A stretch of 64,000 bases of DNA from Bartonella birtlesii IBS 325. Its GTDB lineage: Bacteria > Pseudomonadota > Alphaproteobacteria > Rhizobiales > Rhizobiaceae. The notes beneath the pieces were generated by a model, which was not told where the DNA came from, did no database searches, and saw only the letters and a list, made by a program, of their open reading frames with translations. The stretch covers positions 1,417,970-1,481,969 of the forward strand of contig NZ_CM001557.1 in NCBI RefSeq assembly GCF_000273375.1, written 5' to 3'. Each line of letters starts with the position of its first letter. Positions within the stretch are counted from its first letter, which is position 1. Below are positions 58,652-64,000 of this stretch, in pieces. A program made the position numbers and the translations under genes.

Positions 58652-60862
58652 ATGAATCCTTGTAATAATTTTGCCATTACACCAGAATTAGTTGCCCAAC
58701 ATGGCCTAAAAGAAAATGAATATCAACATATCCTAACCTTAATTGGAAGAGAGCCAACATTCACTGAGCTTGGAATTTTTTCTGCAATGTGGAACGAACA
58801 TTGTTCTTACAAATCATCTAAAAAATGGCTTAAGACTCTTCCAACAAAAGGAAAATGTGTTATTCAAGGACCCGGTGAAAATGCTGGTGTTGTTGATATT
58901 GGTGAAGGTCAATGTGTTGTTTTTAAAATGGAAAGTCATAACCATCCCTCTTATATTGAACCTTATCAAGGTGCGGCGACAGGTGTTGGTGGCATTTTAC
59001 GAGATGTCTTTACAATGGGTGCCCGCCCTATCGCAGCCATGAATGCATTGCGATTTGGTTCTCCTGATCATCCTCGAACACGCCATCTTGTTGCTGGTGT
59101 CGTTTCTGGAATTGGTGGCTATGGAAATTCTTTTGGTGTTCCAACCATTGGAGGAGAAGTGAATTTTGATAAGCGTTACAATGGCAATGTCCTTGTCAAC
59201 GCTTTTGCCGCTGGTATTGCAAAAACAAACTCTCTTTTTTACTCTAAAGCGCAAGGAGTAGGGCTTCCTGTCGTTTATCTTGGTGCCAAAACAGGACGTG
59301 ATGGTATCGGTGGAGCAACAATGGCTTCTGCCGAATTTGATGATTCAATCAGTGAAAAACGCCCAACCGTTCAAGTAGGTGATCCTTTCACAGAAAAGTG
59401 CCTCCTTGAAGCTTGCTTAGAACTCATGGAACTAGGAGCTGTCATTGCTATCCAAGATATGGGAGCAGCAGGCTTAACATCTTCTGCAGTTGAAATGGGA
59501 GCAAAAGGAAATTTGGGTATAGAGCTTAACCTCGATAAAGTTCCTGTTCGTGAAGAAAACATGACAGCCTACGAAATGATGCTTTCTGAAAGCCAAGAGC
59601 GTATGCTCATGGTACTGAAACCAGAAATGAAACAACAAGCAGCTGAAATTTTTCATAAATGGGGACTTCATTTTTCCATTATTGGCAAAACAACAGACGA
59701 TTTACATTTTCGCGTAAAGCATCAAGGGGAAGAAGTCGTTAATCTTCCTATAAAAGAACTGGGAAATGAAGCACCTGTTTATGATCGTCCTTGGAGTGAG
59801 CCTGCTAAAAGAATACTTCTTAAAGCAGAAAACGTTGAGAAAGTCGAAAATCTTGGTGATGCACTCCTTACACTGTTAAACTCTGCCAATCAAAGTTCAC
59901 GGCGATGGGTTTATGAACAATATGACACTTTTATACAAGGTAATACGCTTGTTCGCCCAGGAGGCGATGCAGGAGTCGTCCGTGTAAGCAATAACGACAA
60001 ACGTGCTCTTGCCTTTTCTTCTGATGTAACGCCTCGCTATTGTGAAGCTGATCCCTATGAAGGGGGAAAACAAGCTGTCGCAGAATGCTGGAGAAATATT
60101 AGCACTACCGGCGCAAAACCACTAGCCGCTACAGATAATCTCAATTTTGGTAATCCTGAAAAGCCTGAGATCATGGGACAATTGGTATTTGCCATTAAAG
60201 GAATAGGTGAAGCTTGTAAAGTTCTCGATTTTCCTATTGTTTCAGGAAATGTCTCTCTTTATAATGAAACAAATGGAGAAGCAATTCCTCCTACCCCCAC
60301 AATCGCTGGTGTTGGACTTCTTGCTGATTGGTCTAAAATGGTGACAATCAACGGCATGAAAAATGGAGATAATATTGTTTTGATTGGAGCTTGTGGCTCT
60401 CATTTAGGACAATCAATCTATGCACATGATATTTTAAATATCACGACAGGTGCCCCACCCTACGTAGATTTACAACTTGAAAAAAAACATGGACAATTTG
60501 TGAGAGATGTTATTCATCATGGTTTTGTTCATGCCGCTCATGATATTTCTGACGGAGGGTTAGCCCTTGCTCTTGCGGAAATGGTCATTAAATCAGGTAA
60601 GGGAATCAAAGCCAAATTAAGCAATAAACAACCGTATCATGCAGAACTTTTTGGCGAAGACCAAGCGCGCTATCTCTTAAGCGTTAAACCTCATAGTCTT
60701 AATAGTCTTAAAGAACTTGCCCAAAAAAACACAGTTTCTTTAACAGAACTTGGTATTGTTGAAGGGGATGCTCTTAATATAGATGGGATATTAACACTTT
60801 CAGTAGAAAAACTAACACAAGCCTATGAAAATTGGTTTCCGCAATTTATGGGTGAAAAATAA
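58652..60862 (+). CDS. purL: Phosphoribosylformylglycinamidine synthase subunit PurL
   Basis: A 736-residue small-type PurL, the synthetase subunit of FGAM synthase. Start ATG 58652 ([19 protein letters not shown]) is preferred over TTG 58625. Motifs: [22 protein letters not shown] (about 35-56), [18 protein letters not shown] (about 93-101), G-A-T-G-V-G-G-I-x-R-D (about 109-119) and a second PurM-like half with D-I-S-D-G-G-L (about 632-638). The amidotransferase part is absent because PurQ is separate. Confidence 0.97.
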   Translation: MNPCNNFAITPELVAQHGLKENEYQHILTLIGREPTFTELGIFSAMWNEHCSYKSSKKWLKTLPTKGKCVIQGPGENAGVVDIGEGQCVVFKMESHNHPSYIEPYQGAATGVGGILRDVFTMGARPIAAMNALRFGSPDHPRTRHLVAGVVSGIGGYGNSFGVPTIGGEVNFDKRYNGNVLVNAFAAGIAKTNSLFYSKAQGVGLPVVYLGAKTGRDGIGGATMASAEFDDSISEKRPTVQVGDPFTEKCLLEACLELMELGAVIAIQDMGAAGLTSSAVEMGAKGNLGIELNLDKVPVREENMTAYEMMLSESQERMLMVLKPEMKQQAAEIFHKWGLHFSIIGKTTDDLHFRVKHQGEEVVNLPIKELGNEAPVYDRPWSEPAKRILLKAENVEKVENLGDALLTLLNSANQSSRRWVYEQYDTFIQGNTLVRPGGDAGVVRVSNNDKRALAFSSDVTPRYCEADPYEGGKQAVAECWRNISTTGAKPLAATDNLNFGNPEKPEIMGQLVFAIKGIGEACKVLDFPIVSGNVSLYNETNGEAIPPTPTIAGVGLLADWSKMVTINGMKNGDNIVLIGACGSHLGQSIYAHDILNITTGAPPYVDLQLEKKHGQFVRDVIHHGFVHAAHDISDGGLALALAEMVIKSGKGIKAKLSNKQPYHAELFGEDQARYLLSVKPHSLNSLKELAQKNTVSLTELGIVEGDALNIDGILTLSVEKLTQAYENWFPQFMGEK

Positions 60863-60882
60863 AGAGTTTTTGTCTCTTTTTG
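60861..60882 (+). terminator. Weak hairpin after purL
   Basis: AAAGAG and CTCTTT can pair around a TTTTTGT loop, followed by more T. It starts at the purL stop codon. The six-base stem is AT-rich, so termination would be partial at best. Confidence 0.4.
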
Positions 60883-60922
60883 CTTATGCTACGCTCATAA
60901 AAATAAATAAAGGAGAATAATC

Positions 60923-61156
60923 ATGGTAATGAGTGCCCATGCAATTGAAACTCTTATTCGCGAAGGCATCCCCGATGCAATTGTGACAATTCGTGATCTC
61001 GCTGGCGATGGAGAGCATTATGCTGCCGAAGTTATTTCCGAAACTTTTCGCGGTAAAAGTCGTGTCCAACAGCATAAAATGGTTTATGATGCTCTTAAAG
61101 GTAATATGGGTAGTGATCTTCATGCTTTAATGTTGCAAACGAATATTCCTAAATAA
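60923..61156 (+). CDS. BolA family protein
   Basis: A 77-residue BolA-like protein. The BolA core with its invariant His lies in R-V-Q-Q-H-K-M-V-Y-D-A-L (about 47-58), after the F-R-G-K-S segment. BolA proteins pair with monothiol glutaredoxins to bind a [2Fe-2S] cluster; grxD follows 99 bp downstream, and bolA-grxD adjacency is common in alphaproteobacteria. AAGGAGA gives a strong ribosome-binding site. Confidence 0.94.
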   Translation: MVMSAHAIETLIREGIPDAIVTIRDLAGDGEHYAAEVISETFRGKSRVQQHKMVYDALKGNMGSDLHALMLQTNIPK

Positions 61157-61255
61157 TTTAAAATTTCTTCTTGCATTCATTCACACAATACGATTAGAAA
61201 ATAGGGCAAATCTAAATACACACTTGTAAAAATCTGCAATCTTGAGGAATAAATA

Positions 61256-61588
61256 ATGACCACTGTTCATGATTTCATTGATAACGAAATTAAAAAAAAT
61301 GATGTCGTTTTATTCATGAAAGGAACACCTGATGCTCCACAATGTGGATTTTCAGGACAGGTTGTTCAAATGCTTGACTATCTGGGATTAAATTATAAAG
61401 GGATCAATATCTTAGCTTCTCATGAATTACGTCAAGGAATTAAAGACTATTCAAATTGGCCAACAATTCCCCAACTCTATATTAAAGGTGAGTTTATTGG
61501 TGGCTGTGATATTGTGAAAGAAATGTTTCAAAATAATGAGTTGCAAGAACTTCTAAAAGAAAAGAATATTCCCTGCAATAAACCATAG
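61256..61588 (+). CDS. grxD: Monothiol glutaredoxin, Grx4 family
   Basis: A 110-residue glutaredoxin with the monothiol site C-G-F-S (Cys30 in PQCGFSGQ), the preceding K-G-T-P-D-A-P, and the glutathione-binding W-P-T-I-P-Q-L-Y (about 68-75) and G-G-C-D-I (about 83-87). It binds a bridging [2Fe-2S] cluster and works in iron sensing and Fe-S delivery, probably with the upstream BolA protein. The start is supported by GAGGAA. Confidence 0.95.
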   Translation: MTTVHDFIDNEIKKNDVVLFMKGTPDAPQCGFSGQVVQMLDYLGLNYKGINILASHELRQGIKDYSNWPTIPQLYIKGEFIGGCDIVKEMFQNNELQELLKEKNIPCNKP

Positions 61589-61656
61589 GTATCTTTTATT
61601 TTATCCAGTCTTTTATAGAACCGTGTTCAGTCGAAATTTTTATTTCAAGGACGCAT

Positions 61657-62913
61657 ATGTCACATTCAATCGACGAACAAACGCATAGTGATACGATTAG
61701 AAAAAAAATCGGCTATAAAGAATTTGTTATTCTCATTGGTTCGCTTATGGCTATCAATTCTATAGCCGTTGACATTATGCTACCGGCTATGCCTGATATT
61801 TTGAATAGCTTACATGTCATTAATGAAAATGATCAGCATTATATCATTTCTTGTTATCTTATGAGCTATGGTATCACACAAATATTTTTTGGTCCAATAA
61901 GTGATCGTTATGGGCGACGTAAGATCCTTCTCATTGGTCTTGCTTTTTATTCATTTACGGCGATTGGTTGTGCTTTTATATCCAATTTTTCTTTATTGCT
62001 TATTTTACGTATCTTGCAAGGCGTGGGAGGTGCCGCTATGCGTGTACTCACTGTTTCCATTGTACGTGATCTCTATAGTGGTCGAAAAATGGCAGAAGTC
62101 ATGTCTATCGTCATGATGGTTTTTCTTATCGCACCAATGATTGGCCCCGCAACAGGACAAGTTATTCTACTATTCGGGCACTGGCAATTTATTTTTATAT
62201 TCATGGCAATGATCGGTTTTGGTCTCATGATTTGGATTCAATTGCGCTTGCCTGAAACTCTTTATGCACAACGCTCTCTTTCTTTTTCTTCGATCAGACA
62301 TAATCTATGGATCGTTATAACCAATCGCACAACACTTTGCTACACACTGGCAACTTCTATCATTCTAGGTTGCATTTTTACCGCCGTTAATACATCACAA
62401 CAAACATATGAGGGGATTTATAACTTAGGCTTCTGGTTTCCCTTTGCATTTGCTCTTGGTGCTGCGTTTCAAGCTCTATCCTCATTCTTTAATTCTCAAC
62501 TTGTCGGACGTCTTGGAATGCGCCGTATCGCACACACAATGCTTTTACTCTTTTGTGCCACTTCATTCATCTGGTTTATCGGATCCATCTTAGCAGATGG
62601 CGTTATCCTTTTCCCTTTTTATATGTTGCTATTCTGTATACTGATGTTTGCCTGCGGCGGTATTATGGCAAATTTCAATACACTTGCTCTCGAATCCGTA
62701 GGTGAAATTGCTGGAACGGCGTCTTCTGTATCTGGTTTTCTTCAAACATCTATCGGAACAGGCCTTAGCTTTTTTATTGCGCAACAATTTAATGAAACAA
62801 CCATCCCTAATTCGGCAGGTTTTTTCTTTCTTAGTCTTATTGCCATAGTTCTAGTTTTATGGGCCGAACGTGGGCATCTCTTTAGACAATATAATAGCAA
62901 CCCTCATGAATAA
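61657..62913 (+). CDS. Bcr/CflA family drug efflux transporter (MFS)
   Basis: A 418-residue major facilitator with 12 predicted transmembrane segments. Family signatures are present: D-I-M-L-P-A-M-P-D-I in helix 1 (about 39-48), the MFS loop G-P-I-S-D-R-Y-G-R-R-K (about 78-88) after helix 2, and the helix 5 motif L-I-A-P-M-I-G-P-A-x-G-Q (about 155-166). Such proteins export drugs or cysteine-like compounds by proton exchange; the substrate here is unknown. An AAGGA site precedes the ATG. Confidence 0.9.
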   Translation: MSHSIDEQTHSDTIRKKIGYKEFVILIGSLMAINSIAVDIMLPAMPDILNSLHVINENDQHYIISCYLMSYGITQIFFGPISDRYGRRKILLIGLAFYSFTAIGCAFISNFSLLLILRILQGVGGAAMRVLTVSIVRDLYSGRKMAEVMSIVMMVFLIAPMIGPATGQVILLFGHWQFIFIFMAMIGFGLMIWIQLRLPETLYAQRSLSFSSIRHNLWIVITNRTTLCYTLATSIILGCIFTAVNTSQQTYEGIYNLGFWFPFAFALGAAFQALSSFFNSQLVGRLGMRRIAHTMLLLFCATSFIWFIGSILADGVILFPFYMLLFCILMFACGGIMANFNTLALESVGEIAGTASSVSGFLQTSIGTGLSFFIAQQFNETTIPNSAGFFFLSLIAIVLVLWAERGHLFRQYNSNPHE

Positions 62914-62952
62914 AAGCTGCGAGGCAAATTAACAACACTCCTAGCTAGTAAT

Positions 62953-62985
62953 AAAACCACGAAGGATTCTTTTTTGGTTTTTATA
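62953..62985. terminator. Shared terminator between the Bcr-type transporter and parC
   Basis: AAAACC(A) and (TT)GGTTTT pair around a loop with a small inner stem GAAGGATTC; runs of T and A flank it. It lies between convergent genes and could serve both strands. Stem strength was judged by eye. Confidence 0.5.
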
Positions 62986-63012
62986 AACTAACAATTAAAT
63001 ATACTATATTGA

Positions 63013-64000
63013 TTATTTGGTAAATTTTCCTGACTTTGGAAATCCTTTTGGCACCAAGCGCCCTATGCCAGCACGATTCCCCATCCACTCAATAAGATCA
63101 TCAGAACAGCGATTAAAGCAGCGCTCAGCTGTATTTTGCCAAGTTAAACCTTCTGATAAATAAAAGATTTTAGCATCGAGAATACCACCTTCTTTGTAAC
63201 GTTGTAGACGAACACCTTTACCACGATTCATTTCTGGGATTTGTTCAATGGCAAAAATAAGCATTTTACGATTTTCACCAACCACTGCAACATGATCACC
63301 TTTTACTGGAATACAAAGCTTTACTTTATCAGGAGATTTCACATTCATAATCTGCTTGCCTTTTCGTGTATTCGCAATTACTTCCATAGCAGGAACAATA
63401 AAGCCATTTCCATGAGATGAAACCAAGAGAAGTTTTTCCTCCGCATTGTGCACAAAAGCTATCAAAACATCATGCTCATCATCCATATCAACTAAAAGAC
63501 GAATGGGGTCACCATGCCCCCGTCCTCCAGGCAAACTATTTGCAGTAATAGAAAAAAATTTTCCGCCAGTACTTACCACCACAATCTTATCTGTAGTGAA
63601 AGCCGGAAATGCTAACTTTAAGCAATCCCCTTCTTTGAAAGAAAGTGCTTTGTAATCACTTAAATGTCCTTTTAAAGCACGCATCCACCCCTTTTCAGAA
63701 ATAACAATCGTGACTGGTTCTTTTTCGATCATTGCTTGATGAATATCACTAATATCATGCTTTGGAGCTTCTTCAAATGACGTACGCCTTTTCCCTAAAA
63801 AAGTATCAGGACCAAAAATTTTACGAACCTTTATGATTTCTTCTGAAATTATTTCCCATTGCTTTGTATGAGAAGCTAACAGACTCTGCAATTTTTCTTT
63901 TTCAACCTTCAGAGTTTCAAATTCTTTACGAATTTCAAATTCTTCAAGCTTACGGAGAGACCGCAACCGCATATTAAGAATAGCTTCAGCTTGATTTTCT
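63013..64000 (-). CDS. parC: DNA topoisomerase IV subunit A, C-terminal part (5' end beyond window)
   Basis: The frame is open to the right edge, so the ATG at 63972 is internal: the preceding codons read [19 protein letters not shown], the conserved helix that follows the breakage-reunion domain of GyrA/ParC. The visible 329 codons hold the end of that coiled-coil domain and the beta-pinwheel C-terminal domain (repeats such as [10 protein letters not shown] and [11 protein letters not shown]). The GyrA box is absent, which together with the parE gene at 6107 supports ParC. The catalytic Tyr lies outside. Confidence 0.93.
   Translation of the reverse strand, partial: ENQAEAILNMRLRSLRKLEEFEIRKEFETLKVEKEKLQSLLASHTKQWEIISEEIIKVRKIFGPDTFLGKRRTSFEEAPKHDISDIHQAMIEKEPVTIVISEKGWMRALKGHLSDYKALSFKEGDCLKLAFPAFTTDKIVVVSTGGKFFSITANSLPGGRGHGDPIRLLVDMDDEHDVLIAFVHNAEEKLLLVSSHGNGFIVPAMEVIANTRKGKQIMNVKSPDKVKLCIPVKGDHVAVVGENRKMLIFAIEQIPEMNRGKGVRLQRYKEGGILDAKIFYLSEGLTWQNTAERCFNRCSDDLIEWMGNRAGIGRLVPKGFPKSGKFTK

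Overview
The window looks like chromosomal DNA of a Bartonella species (Alphaproteobacteria, Rhizobiales). The evidence is very AT-rich, gene-sparse spacers, typical alphaproteobacterial core genes (cckA, divK, cpdR, a DnaA-like hdaA, zinc-finger-less dksA, an ETC complex I subunit, the acpXL-lpxXL lipid A cluster), and a pertactin-like autotransporter set among decayed reading frames. Genus-level assignment rests on recognising the gene content and gene order; no database was searched.

Layout. 1-2173 is the 3' part of a type ISP-like restriction-modification gene, followed by 1.5 kb without a gene. 3.6-11.7 kb is core: lemA and a TPM-domain gene, lipB, parE, recJ, rplM-rpsI, divK. 11.7-18.7 kb is accessory: two tandem copies of a decaying hexapeptide-repeat protein, an unidentified remnant, a 906-residue autotransporter, a small lipoprotein with a truncated paralogue, and another remnant. 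18.7-24.4 kb carries argC, ctaA, an orphan Wzz/ExoP-like protein and hfq-hflX. 25.1-29.7 kb is one 1520-codon gene for a membrane-anchored coiled-coil protein that resembles the rhizobial growth pole ring protein. 30.2-38.4 kb holds maeB and then the cluster for the very-long-chain acyl group of lipid A (acpXL, two ketosynthases, a dehydrogenase, lpxXL), with a frameshifted mazG at its end. 38.4-46.7 kb has an A-type Fe-S carrier, an hsp20 with a probable ROSE RNA thermometer, a catalytically altered alpha/beta hydrolase, cpdR, four tRNAs, hdaA and perM. 46.8-64 kb is dominated by purine synthesis (purM-purN, purB, a frameshifted purC, purS-purQ, purL), with cckA, dksA, rpe, bolA, grxD, a Bcr-type transporter and the 3' part of parC.

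How they work together. CckA, DivK and CpdR are three members of the phosphorelay and proteolysis circuit that controls CtrA; HdaA links replication initiation to the clamp, and ParE/ParC decatenate chromosomes. purN, purM, purL/Q/S, purC and purB cover successive steps from GAR to AMP. AcpXL, the FabFXL pair, AdhXL and LpxXL build and transfer the long secondary acyl chain of lipid A, and the 1520-residue protein may organise polar growth.

No complete novel system stands out. The most rewarding oddities are the two one-base homopolymer frameshifts (mazG, purC), a ketosynthase partner lacking all catalytic residues next to a normal one, with no fabZXL in the cluster, an alpha/beta hydrolase lacking its nucleophile, a reading frame that ends exactly after a signal peptide, and the ROSE-like element.
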